NCBI RefSeq assembly: GCF_964340395.1
Contig: NC_135569.1
Location: forward strand, 18,183,257 to 18,247,256
Source: Glandiceps talaboti
Lineage: Eukaryota; Hemichordata; Enteropneusta; Spengelidae
Length of the DNA: 64,000 nt
Direction: 5' to 3'
The notes beneath the pieces are model-generated. The model saw only the letters and a program-made list of their open reading frames with translations, had not been told where the DNA came from and ran no database searches. The translations under genes were made by a program, and so were the position numbers. Below, one piece after another: positions 35,880 to 46,951 of this stretch (the first letter of the stretch is position 1; each line of letters starts with the position of its first letter).

Positions 35880-35922
35880 AACGCATAACATAACAATTCC
35901 TCTTACAAAGGGTAAAAATCAA
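34830..35922 (-). mobile_element. Helentron-like family 3, long copy
   Basis: Read on the minus strand, it starts ATTTTTACCCTTTGTAAG (about 35922), then TTGTTATG and a TG microsatellite (35820-35877). The leader GTGGACATGGTATCGC follows, then a degenerate tandem core of roughly 150-180 bp units with GAGTAATTTGCATAATTAAT and TATAGAATGCAAGCTTCAAA. The copy at 54368 has the same leader and core. The 3' end is not clear. Confidence 0.6.
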
Positions 35923-37170
35923 TGCATAAAATATAAAAATGTAGAAAATAGAAACTAAGAGTTACTACTGCTCTTGCTTGTACGTACAATGTACATCATT
36001 CACAGACTGTTCGTTTATTTATTTCCAGTTGATTTATTTATTCATACATCCATCACTGTAACCATTCATCATTTAATCTTCCAATTACTCTACTACTTTG
36101 TTATTCATTACAATTTATTTTATTTATTTTATTTTATTTGATTATTTATTTATTTGTGTCAGGTGTCAATCACATTTTTGAAGCAATTGTTGAAATAATG
36201 ATTATCAATTTGTTAGTACATATTGTTTATATTCTTGTGATTTGACTAGTGTTATTATTTATTTATTTATTACCCATTTGTTACAACATTAAAAAAGAAG
36301 AAATATTTTACATTCTTAGGTAAAAGGGTAAAGGGATAGAAAAATAGCAGTCCGTCTCCCAGGACACTGGTAGAGCAACATTTGTACAATATAAATTTTT
36401 AGTTTTACTGACAGCAGTATACATGTAGACAGAAGGGGGTGGGGGGGGGGGCTAACAATGTACTCCATCCTTCCACATTTCTGTCAGTTTGTCCATCCAT
36501 CCACACACATATCTATGATATGCTATGATCAATTTCTCTTAAACCTGATGCAAATGTCAAGCTATTTTGAAAATATTGCAAACATTTGTTAGTGTTATGT
36601 GCAGAGTTTGTTTCCATGTAATACAGAACCAGGGAAATAAATACATACTATTGATCACTTTTAACTGAACAAAGGCCATATTTGTAGAAACAAATTATGA
36701 TTACTAACATCATACAATTCAAAACTATGATACATAGAGATGACATTTATGTGTCGTTCTCAAACTTTGAGGTGCCATGTTGTAGGTACACGATTTTTAT
36801 AGACTTTGACCCATGATGTCACTTACATGACTTACACCTTCAGGGTCAAATATTAAAATCAAGCTGTATCTTGGATATTTGTTTACAGGTTATGCAGTGC
36901 AAGAGCAATATATCTATATATCACATTTCATGTATCAGTTTCTGTCTCATCAGATGTGATCTTTGGTAGAATTTCTATATTTGACCTTGACCTTGAGCTT
37001 TAAGAAAGAAACTTAATCTATTTCATCCATTAGTGACATCAATAAAATATTGGGGAGGGGAAGGGCTGTGTCTTCTGTAAAAAAAATATTATATTGTTTA
37101 CTTGATTCAATAATTACCGAGAATTAAGCAAATATGTGTATGGTAAGGTAATTAACATACACAAACATGA
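35923..37170. other. Non-coding stretch with TTTA-rich and poly-G tracts
   Basis: It contains ATTT/TTTA-rich low-complexity sequence (36115-36275) and a G-run near 36434-36451. No gene was recognised. Confidence 0.55.
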
Positions 37171-37176
37171 AGTGTC

Positions 37177-37240
37177 ACACATGCACATACACACACACAC
37201 ATGCACGCACGCACGCACGCACGCATGCATGCACACACAG
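37177..37240. repeat. CACACATG/GCAC microsatellite
   Basis: (CA)n followed by (CGCA)n and (TGCA)n. Confidence 0.9.
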
Positions 37241-37320
37241 TGTAAAGAATCCTACAAATTCTAATTCACTGACTCATGTAATTTCCGATGCGGTAAAATC
37301 ATATTTTGAAGCATATTTAA

Positions 37321-37461
37321 GCAATAAACCACCCCCTGGGGATGGTATACCAAGAGGTTTTGACCAGTGAACGAAATATATGCACGAGCGATAGCGAGTG
37401 CATATATTGAGTTCACTGGTCAAAACCGAGTGGTATACCTTCCCCAGGGGTGGTTTATCGC
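37321..37461. repeat. 141-bp near-perfect palindrome
   Basis: The left arm (GCAATAAACCACCCCCTGGG, then GGTATACC, GGTTTTGACCAGTGAAC, ATATATGCAC) is matched in inverse by the right arm ending GGTGGTTTATCGC. The centre is CGAGCGATAGCGAG. The arms are about 64-68 bp with few mismatches, so it can form a long hairpin or cruciform. Confidence 0.9.
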
Positions 37462-38335
37462 TATTATATTATACCAGTATATTGAAAATATCGGAAACAA
37501 GATAAGAACTAACGTTTTCTCGTTTCATATGCGCCTCTGTGTCTAATTTGCATAACAATAACGCTGTTTTTCAAGACAGCTGATCTTGGCCTCAATGTGA
37601 ACGTCGTGCAGCGACTGGATTTATTTTATCTGCTCGTCGTTTCTCGGGATAATCTGTACATTGATCGGCTCATTAAAAGTGCACAGTGATGAATAAACAA
37701 CCTGTCTGACTCAAGGTATAAACTTGAAGTGGTTTATTGAATACAGCGTGCTTCGATCGTTCCCGGCCGAATTCGCGACTCGGTGAAATGATAGACAGGT
37801 TGATATTTACATTATTTATATTACTGGAAGTTACGTCAGTAGATTTTCGGGTTTGAGGATTTCCCTCTCGGATTGATGACTGATACTCTAGGACAGGATC
37901 CCAGACAAATTTCTATTTAGATTGCTTCATTTTTATGACAGGACAGGACAGCTCACCAATGTTTCCACTCCAGCCGCGCCGAGGCCGGCTGGGACCGATC
38001 TCGTGCATGCCTAGCGCCTTGACCTCAGTACATGTAGTAGGCGATGATTTGAACAAATACGCGATGACTGGGTTACTTTCGAAATTTCCTTCATAATTTC
38101 TCATAAAATATTGTCTCATTGAGAGAAAATCCTCCTCTGACAATTCGAAGAGTTCACTATCAGTATCACGGCGGACTACAACTCAACGCTCGTAGACGAA
38201 CAAAATTTGGACGCGTGCCAGCAGTGCATTATCGTACCAGCAGTGCATTATCACTCGTTTTAGACGCGCTAGTTCGATGTCTAGACCAATCAGATCCCTC
38301 GATTTCCACCATCAATATACTGGTATAATATAATA
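37462..38335. mobile_element. 874-bp DNA element with 24-bp perfect TIRs
   Basis: The 24 bases at 37462-37485 (TATTATATTATACCAGTATA, then TTGA) are the exact inverse of 38312-38335. The element is clearly richer in GC and CpG than its surroundings and carries one short minus-strand frame. Its left end directly follows the 141-bp palindrome. I found no target duplication and cannot assign a superfamily. Confidence 0.65.
37913..38188 (-). CDS. Short unassigned frame inside the 874-bp TIR element
   Basis: The frame is open from an upstream TGA and reads DTDSELFELSEEDFLSMRQY, FMRNYEGNFESNPVIAYLF and so on, to KMKQSK and a stop at 37913. The first internal Met is in LSMRQ; another ATG in the same region would not extend it. 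An AG (TTGTAG/TCCGCC) before it could be a splice acceptor. Composition looks protein-like and CpG-containing, unlike the surroundings. No domain is recognised. It could be an exon fragment of the element's own protein or a captured host exon. Confidence 0.3.
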
Positions 38336-39351
38336 TATAATATGTAATGTATTGCAATATGGCACCACAATTTAACCTTGACTTACAAATAATGAACTGA
38401 GATTTACTCTTTCTCAGATATCACATACATGATTAAAACAGTTAGAATGGTAAAACATACATTTTCTAAATCTTTTGTACATTAGGATAGAGGTTACAGA
38501 ATGTTTCATTGCCAGTCGTAAAGGCAAACTTGATAAGCACCTGAAAAGGTGAGCTGATTTTCTGTAGGTTCTTGGTCCAGTGACAGTATAAAATGTCAAT
38601 GTATCATTTTCCAGCCAGATGTATTCAGTGATGTCATTCCCTTTTGACTGTAACATATTACATAAATTTTCAATGGAAAAGTATATTTAAAAGACAACAG
38701 TTTTCTGTTATTTGATTTCCAGCCAAGCAAACTCACTCTGTTGGTTGTATCTGCATATAAACTGAACAGTTACATGGCATGTTTGTAACTGTTATTAGGA
38801 TTGATAGCACTATTAGAAGTCATTGTTATATTAAATTATCTGAGAACTCCATTTCCCACTGACACACACTCTCTGAACTAAATGCAATTTAGACATTTGA
38901 GACAACTTCAACTGATTCAGTCAATAGAAATGAGCATTTCTCTGTTGGACAGACACAGTTGAAAACAGCGCCGTCTCCTAATTGAGTTATTTGACAAATA
39001 GATCCAATTTTGTTTTCTCTAATTTGATGTAAATGTACTGAGTACTGTTCCTTTTACACAATTCAAGTATTCTCTTGATGCCTACTACATGCAGTACAGA
39101 CTGTCAATGACTTTTTATCTTGAGTTTATACAGACTTTCAATTTAAAGGGACATTCCAGAACTCATGAGTTAATTGTCTTGATAATTGCTGTTAAATACA
39201 AAGATTTTCAAATTTGATTTTAGTTTATGATTTTACATGAACAGCAAGATATATTGTACATTGTGTAAGTACTCTTTTATGAAAAACACAACTTGCATAA
39301 AGAACAAATTCCATCGTGTGTGTTCATTTACTTTTGCACTGATATATTTTT
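38336..39351. other. Non-coding stretch
   Basis: No gene or repeat recognised apart from the phrase TTTAAAGGGACATTCC (about 39144), which resembles MITE termini. I could not find its partner. Confidence 0.5.
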
Positions 39352-39408
39352 AGCACAACTGAATTGAGGTTCAGTAGTGCTGTAGGCATGGCAAAGTGTC
39401 TGTCTGTC

Positions 39409-39479
<71 letters not shown>

Positions 39480-40680
39480 AACTTAAAATCAAAAACCGCT
39501 GAACCGATTGCCATGATATTTAATGGGTCGATTACCTTGGGTGTCTAGTTGGGAAATTGTTCAAATGAAAATGATCTTACCACCGGTTTGTGATTTGGGT
39601 AAAAAAATGTGATTTTTGGTCAAAAACCTATAATTCCAAAACTACTGAGCAGATTGGGCTGAAATTTAACAGGGATGCATCTAGGGATGTATGGACAAAG
39701 ACATATTAAGCATACAATGATTCCATGAGTGATATAAAAATTAAGTGTAAAAATGTTCATTTTTGGTCATATCTCAAAAAGTACTTAGTCAATGAGTCTG
39801 AAATTTGGTGAGATGTTTCTGAAAAGTGTTACTCTGCAGATGTTCTTCAAAACATTTTGACAAAATTAGCCCTAGCAACCATGACCACGCCCTTAGCTAA
39901 AACCAAATGGCAGTATAATTTGGTCAAATAACAACATCATCTGGTAGGCAAGTGAGTAAACATTCAAAACATGTATGCAAATACCCTAGCAACCATGACC
40001 AGGCCCATAGCAACAGCCAAACGGTCGTGTATCTCACAAAGATAACAACAGGGATTAATAGACAATTGAATAAACATTCAAAAAATGTATGTAAATTTGC
40101 CTAGCAACAAGACCACGCCCATGGCAACAGCCAAAAATCACATACATTGCAAAGATAACAGGAATAGAAAGACAAATGAATAAGCATTCAAAAAATGTAT
40201 GCAAATGTGCCAAGCAACAAGACCACACTCATAGCAACAGCTAAATGATCACATATATTGCGAAGATAACAACGGGGACAATTGAATAAACATTCAAAAA
40301 ATGTGTGTAAATTTGCCTAGCAACAAGACCACGCCCATAACAACAACAAATAATCACATATATTGCAAAGATAACAACAGGAATTGAAAGACAAATGAAT
40401 AAACATTCAAAAAATGTATGTAAATATACCTAGCGATAAGACCATGCCCCTAGCAACAGCCAAATAATCACATACATTGGGAAGATAACAACGGCGATTA
40501 ATAGACAATTGAATAGAAATTCAAAAAATGTAACAGCCAAATGATTGGGTATATCACAAAGATAGCAACCTGGTTGGATAGTCATTCAGCTAATGAACAC
40601 CTATTGTTAGCATGGACTAGCATATGGATAAACATTTTTAAAAACTGTACAGTTGTGCTACAACACTATTGGTGGTATTT
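39352..40680 (+). mobile_element. Helentron-like family 1, complete copy
   Basis: 5' palindrome AGCACAACTGAAT..GTTCAGTAGTGCT; TCTG/TG microsatellite (39401-39476); leader (ACTTAAAATCAAAAACCGCT, GGTCAAAAACC, AACTACTGAGCAGATTGGG); then about five core units with CCTAGCAACAAGACCACG and ATTGAATAAACATTC. 3' module TACAGTTGTGCTACAACACT with the stem CAC-TATTG-GTG, then GTATTTTT. CAGTTGTGCT is the perfect inverse of the 5' AGCACAACTG. There is no coding capacity. Confidence 0.8.
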
Positions 40681-40942
40681 TTACTTAAAAGTAAATTATC
40701 CATCCATCCATCCACCTTTCACTAACATTTTCTCAGGTATGTATCAATCTGTTTCAGCCAAACCTGGAACAAAGGTAACACTATCTGGGACATACGTATC
40801 ACTTAGTTTCACTTGTACCTTCAGCTCTGCCAATATGGTGACCATATTTGTTGTGTGTGGCTCTGTTCAAGTTTAGTCCTGCTTACAAATGGAGTAAGTC
40901 AGGACTCACTACATATTTACTTCTTTCAGCATGTCATTGAGT

Positions 40943-41711
40943 GTGTGTAGCTAGTAACATACATTGGGTAGCTAGTAACATACATTGTAACTTTTGTCCT
41001 GATTGGATTCTCAGAAGTGTGTGTAGCTATAGTAACATAACTTTCATCCTGATTGGATACTCAGAAGTGTGTGTAGCTATAGTAACATAATTTTCATCCT
41101 GATTGGATACTCAGAAGTGTGTGTAGCTATAGTAACATAACTTTCATCCTGATTGGATACTCAGAAGTGTGTGTAGCTATAGTAACATAACTTTCATCCT
41201 GATTGGATACTCAGAAGTGTGTGTAGCTATAGTAACATAACTTTCATCCTGATTGGATACTCAGAAGTGTGTGTAGCTATAGTAACATAACTTTCATCCT
41301 GATTGGATTCTCAGAAGTGTGTGTAGCTATAGTAACATAACTTTCATCCTGATTGGATACTCAGAAGTGTGTGTAGCTATAGTAACATAACTTTCATCCT
41401 GATTGGATTCTCAGAAGTGTGTGTAGCTAAAGTAACATAACTTTCATCCTGATTGGATACTCAGAAGTGTGTGTAGCTATAGTAACATAACTTTTATCCT
41501 GATTGGATACTCAGAAGTGTGTGTAGCTATAGTAACATAACTTTCATCCTGATTGGATACTCAGAAGTGTGTGTAGCTATAGTAACATAACTTTCATCCT
41601 GATTGGATTCTCAGAAGTGTGTAGCTATAGTAACATAACTTTCATCCTGATTGGATACTCAGAAGTGTGTGTAGCTATAGTAACATAACTTTCATCCTGA
41701 TTGGATACTCA
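40943..41711. repeat. Minisatellite, 50-bp unit
   Basis: About 14 regular copies from 40995 with TTTCATCCTGATTGGATACT and GTGTGTAGCTATAGTAACAT. Variation is limited (GGATTC/GGATAC, one copy missing a GT). It is preceded by a short 20-bp duplication with GTAGCTAGTAACATAC. Confidence 0.95.
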
Positions 41712-42604
41712 AAAGCACAAGATTTGAATGAGAATTTCTATTACACAAGGTCAGATGTGGGAAGGCAGCGATCACTCCCGGAACAAACAAAACTAAAAAA
41801 ACAACAATAAACAAAGTAAATTGAGGTAAATAAAAAGATCGAGCTGTATATTACCTCATCAGATTTTTATCAGATTGAGTAAAAACATGATTTACTTACT
41901 ACTAAATTACAAGAACAAGTCTTGGATATATCAAAAGTACAACAAGATGCTCTTTGACTGTCATTGCCCCCAGTCTTTAATTCACATTCCTCAAATAATA
42001 TTTATCTTTTCATCACTATGAGTATGAACATGAAGTGATCAATCTGGAAAAGTTAATGTAACTTCTCATCTATCAAATTTAAACTGTACACAGAGAAGGT
42101 ATTAAAATATTAAAAATGCATCCCATAAACCCTTCTATATAAAGTATAGACAATGCAAAAAATGACATCTATAATTATTTCATTTTTTTCATAAATTTGA
42201 AAATAGTTAAAATATTAGTATTCAAGAGAAGTATTAACAAAGTTATTGGTTTTATTGTGAATTCATAAACGTATTTCATAATTTTTATTTGGAGTAATAA
42301 GAAAGATAATGAGTGCCAATGATTGTTCACTATGTTAACAATCTCATTGTCAAACTGTTGACAGCTCAAAATGTCACATGGTTCCAAATTTAAACTTAAA
42401 CATGAACAATCTGATGACATGTTGTACTCACTTGTTGTACTACTTAAAATTAAATCTAAGAGAAAAATTATATCTATTAAAATGAAAAAGGTTTAGATTG
42501 AAAAAGATGAAGTTTTTGTGTTTTCATGAAAAATAACAGACAGAGTCTAGGGAATATTAGAATTTGTTGTCTGACCAAACATTGCATTCTTCAAAAAGAT
42601 GTAG
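41712..42604. other. Non-coding stretch
   Basis: AT-rich; no gene or repeat recognised. Confidence 0.5.
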
Positions 42605-43560
42605 AGATTAGTATAAGACAGAAGTGATGCATTGAGGTTGACATAAGACAGAAGTGATGCATTGAGTTTGACGTGAGACAGAACTGATGTATTGAGGTTG
42701 ACGTGAGACAGAACTGATGTATTGAGGTTGATGTGAGACAGAACTGATGTATTGAGGTTGATGTGAGACAGAACTGATGTATTGAGGTTGACGTGAGACA
42801 GAACTGATGTATTGAGGTTGACGTGAGACAGAACTGATGCATTGAGGTTGACGTGAGACAGAACTGATGTATTGAGGTTGATGTGAGACAGAACTGATGC
42901 ATTGAGGTTGACGTGAGACAGAACTGATGCATTGAGGTTGACGTGAGACAGAACTGATGCATTGAGGTTGACAAGACAGAAGTGATGCATTGAGGTTGAC
43001 AAGACAGAAGTGATGCATTGAGGTTGACGTGAGACATAAGTGATGCATTGAGGTTGACGTGAGACAGAACTGATGTATTGAGGTTGACGTGAGACAGAAC
43101 TGATGCATTGAGGTTGACAAGACAGAAGTGATGCATTGAGGTTGACAAGACAGAAGTGATGCATTGAGGTTGACGTGAGACAGAAGTGATGCATTGAGGT
43201 TGACATGAGACAGAACTGATGCATTGAGGTTGCCGTGAGACAGAACTGATGCATTGAGGTTGACAAGACAGAAGTGATGCATTGAGGTTGACATGAGACA
43301 GAACTGATGCATTGAGGTTGACGTGAGACAGAACTGATGCATTGAGGTTGACAAGACAGAAGTGATGCATTGAGGTTGACGTGAGGCAGAAGTGATGCAT
43401 TGAGGTTGACGTGAGACAGAACTGATGCATTGAGGTTGACAAGACAGAAGTGATGCATTGAGGTTGACGTGAGGCAGAAGTGATGCATTGAGGTTGACGT
43501 GAGACAGAACTGATGCGTTAAGGTTGGCATAAATCAGAACTGATGCGTTGAGGTTCACAT
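42605..43560. repeat. Minisatellite, 28/30-bp units, open in all minus-strand frames
   Basis: About 32 copies of GTGAGACAGAACTGATGCAT followed by TGAGGTTGAC (30 bp), with 28-bp copies beginning AAGACAGAAG. The left third is dominated by GATGTATT and the right by GATGCATT. The unit has no stop in any minus-strand frame, so frames of about 1 kb occur in all three. Length variants shift the frame, which argues against coding. Confidence 0.95.
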
Positions 43561-45239
43561 GAGGCAAGACTGATTATATGTAGTGGTTTGCATAATGTGG
43601 ATTTCTTAAAATGTAAACAATTACATTTTATAAATAGTTACAATATAGAGCTCACAAAATCATGCTACTTGTAATGTATGGCAAAAATATGACACCTAAT
43701 GATTTTGAAATTCTGTCAAGAAATTGAAGGAAAAACATTTGCTACGTGGTAAAAATGTAACTGTACGTGTAAACACTTGTCATATAAAAATGTTACACAG
43801 TGACTGTACATTGTATGTTGTTGTATGGCAAAATGTAACAATGTTGTCATATGGTAAAAATGGTACATTGTATCTAAGGTATTGTTGACAACATAATAGC
43901 AATTAGTATTCTGCTCATGTTACACTGTGAACCTAAACTACTTCATTATCATTCATGTCACACTTGTACGCAAACCCTATAATCCATACAGTACTGAAAA
44001 CTCCTTGGCTCATCAATCAAATTTCACTTATTTCATTCTTCATACTCAACAGAGTTGTTACAGTTGACTGACAAAGAACCACAGTTGATTATATTTGCCA
44101 TGTAATGATATTTTGACAGTCATTTCTTGATTCAAACTTTAAACCTTCTACTAACATAAATACAATTATGGAATTTCACTTCACAGATGTTCATTCACAT
44201 GAATAGAATAGCTGTTAATGGAGGTCTCAGACATTGCCATATTTCCCAAATGGGTTTTTGAATTACAGGAAACACTGTTCTAATATACATGTATAGTAGT
44301 TGAAACTTTAGCTCTCACAACTGTTAAATGTATTGTAAATGGATATTGCAAGTTGTTTAAAATCTCTCCAAGCTAAAGTGTCAAATTTTCTGATAACAGG
44401 GCAAAATTTATATCAGCTCTTGAAGGCTTTCTCTCGTTAATTCACCAGACGTGTGTTCGCCTATAGGAGCTGTCAAATTAACATACCAGACATACAAATG
44501 TATACACACAGAAAGGAGTATATCACACTTTAAACAGATGCAAGTTGTCAAGATGGGAATTGCTGCCACATAAATATAAACTTGCTTCATTAGATTGACT
44601 GGTCATGATTCCTGTTTTAAATCTCAGATAATCTGTCTGCTTTATAGTGTCATAATGATTCCATTCTTACAGCTAGTGAGCACATTGCATCCTAGTCACA
44701 CTCTTCTACATTTCAGTGCAATTGAAGTCTTTCCACAGCAGTTTGAAAGAAAAAGTTTACTGTTATGTAAGTCCTGCCTTGACAATCTAAATACAGATTA
44801 AGACAGTCAATTACCTGAATTCACCTAGAGATTTGGGTTCAGTTAAATAATCAATATATCTTAGAACTAGACTTACCAACAGTTCTATGTAAACCCCAAA
44901 GGATACTGCAGGGACTGAATAGTCAAATTTCTGTATTGCTTTAATAGTAAATAAAGCACTGCATATAGCAACAAGTAAACACTACATAGAAACAAATGAA
45001 ACGTTCTGTAGGAATGAATAAAACACTGAATAGCAACACACTATTTACAGAACACACTTTGACTTGCAAATAGAAAAATATGTACTATATGTAGACCCCA
45101 AATGTTATTTAACATCTAAAGACATACATAGTATTACAATGGTACTGAAATAGCATGGTTGCATGAATACCTATACAGTGACCTTACTCTAGCTTGTTGT
45201 ATCATCTATGTAGTAAAGATTGTTAACATCAATGTGTGT
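43561..45239. other. Non-coding stretch
   Basis: No supported gene. Short phrases around 43680-43860 (GGCAAAAATATGAC, GTGGTAAAAATGTAAC, ATGGTAAAAATGG) form a weak, degenerate repeat. Confidence 0.5.
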
Positions 45240-45458
45240 ACCAAAATGTATGAAATTTGAAGCTTCTATTCTTCATTTATGATATTGCCTAGTTTCCTGA
45301 TGCACTATGTTACACTGTATGTATGAAATTATAAAATGGAATTATTGACATATTGTCTAATTACCAAAGATCATTATGCAATTGACATGTTTACCCAAGC
45401 TTTAAGTTTGAGATTGAGGAAGTAGTCAGTTTGAGGAAGCCGTTTTTGAGAAAATAAT

Positions 45459-45530
<72 letters not shown>
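45240..45530 (-). mobile_element. Helentron-like family 3 fragment with CA repeat
   Basis: Core phrases GTACCAAAATGTATGAAATT and GAAGCTTCTATTCTTC match the family-3 copies. A long (CA)n at 45461-45524 sits at the 5' side when read on the minus strand. It is diverged and truncated. Confidence 0.45.
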
Positions 45531-45890
45531 TAGTGTAACATTCTTTCCTTTAATACTGAAAGCAAAGAGCAGTATGGAATATTGTATGTTGACTACTATT
45601 TCATGGGTCATGTAAAGAGCCAAGTGTTCTATTTTAAGAATTACAACATTCCTGTAGCTGCTGTTGATCCATTAAAGAGCTGGACAAAAATAATGATGAT
45701 ATGTAAAGCATCCTTCACTTGATACTACATACAGTATGCTCTTAAAGTAATTCTCTCATTATAGTAATGTCAAAAGGTTATATTGGCATAACGTATGTGA
45801 TCATTAGATTTTTGTAATGTGTATGTTCACTCCTATGGAACAAGTACATATGTATAGGCTTTCAGATCTAGACCACGGGGTGAGGGGGGG
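45531..45890. other. Non-coding stretch
   Basis: Nothing recognised. Confidence 0.5.

Positions 45891-45983
<93 letters not shown>
45891..45983. repeat. GA and GACA microsatellite
   Basis: A G-run, (GA)n of about 40 bp and (CAGA)n of about 52 bp lie end to end: a long purine-rich tract followed by GACA repeats. Confidence 0.97.
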
Positions 45984-45984
<1 letters not shown>

Positions 45985-46175
45985 GAGGAGAAAATGAAAA
46001 GGATTGAAAAGGAGAAAATGTATGAAACATATTAGATACTTGAAATGTAATAATGATATGAACTCCTATGGTTTGATATGGATGATGATTATTTCAAACG
46101 TTATTGATATTTATTTTAATATTGAGAATATGAAATTATGAATATTAAACTGATATAATATTATTAATCAGTTTT

Positions 46176-46229
46176 TGTTAGGTTCAGTAGTGCTATTGGC
46201 ATGGCAAAGTGTCTCTGTCTCTGTCTGTC

Positions 46230-46283
<54 letters not shown>

Positions 46284-46951
46284 CAACTTAAAGTCAAAAA
46301 CTGCTGGACTGATTACTTTGATATTTGGTGGTCATGTTACTTCTGATGTCTAGTTGGGAAATTGTTCAAATGAAAATGATCGCATCAGAGATGTGGGTTT
46401 TGGGTCCAAAAATGTGAAAGTAGGGCAGATTGGCATGAAATTTGGTGGGAACATTCTTAGGGGCAAGTAAAGTAAGATTTGTTCATAACATGATGATTCC
46501 CTTAGTAATATGCAAATTAGGGCTAAAAAGGTGTCTTTTTGGTCAAAAAACCTATAATTCCAAAACTATTCAGCAGATTGGGCTGAAATTTAACAGGGAT
46601 GCATCTTTGGGTGTATATATGAAGAAATATTAAGCATATAATGATCTCTTCAGTAATATGCAAATCAGGTATAAACATGTGAATTTTGGTCAAAAATTGT
46701 ACCTTGGTGAGATGTTTCTAGAAGTGTTATTCTGCTGATTGTCTTCAAAATATTTTGACAAAATTGGCCCTAGCAATTATGACCACATCCTTAGCAACAA
46801 CCAAATGGCAGTATATTTTGGTCAGATAACAACATCATCTGATAGGCAAGTGAGTAAACATTCAAAAAATATATGCAACTATCCCTAGCAACCATGACCA
46901 CACCCATAGCAACAGCCAAATGGTTGTGTATTTCACAAAGATAATAACAGG
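46176..46951 (+). mobile_element. Helentron-like family 1, 3'-truncated copy
   Basis: It holds half of the 5' palindrome (GGTTCAGTAGTGCT), a TCTG/TG microsatellite (46206-46280), the leader and the first core unit (ACAGCCAAATGG, AAGATAATAACAGGGA). The copy then passes directly into the 32-bp minisatellite at about 46952. No 3' module remains. Confidence 0.75.

Noticed and set aside
42547-43567. Three overlapping minus-strand frames of about 1 kb
   Set aside because: Same cause: stop-free 28/30-bp minisatellite units. No start context or unique domain.
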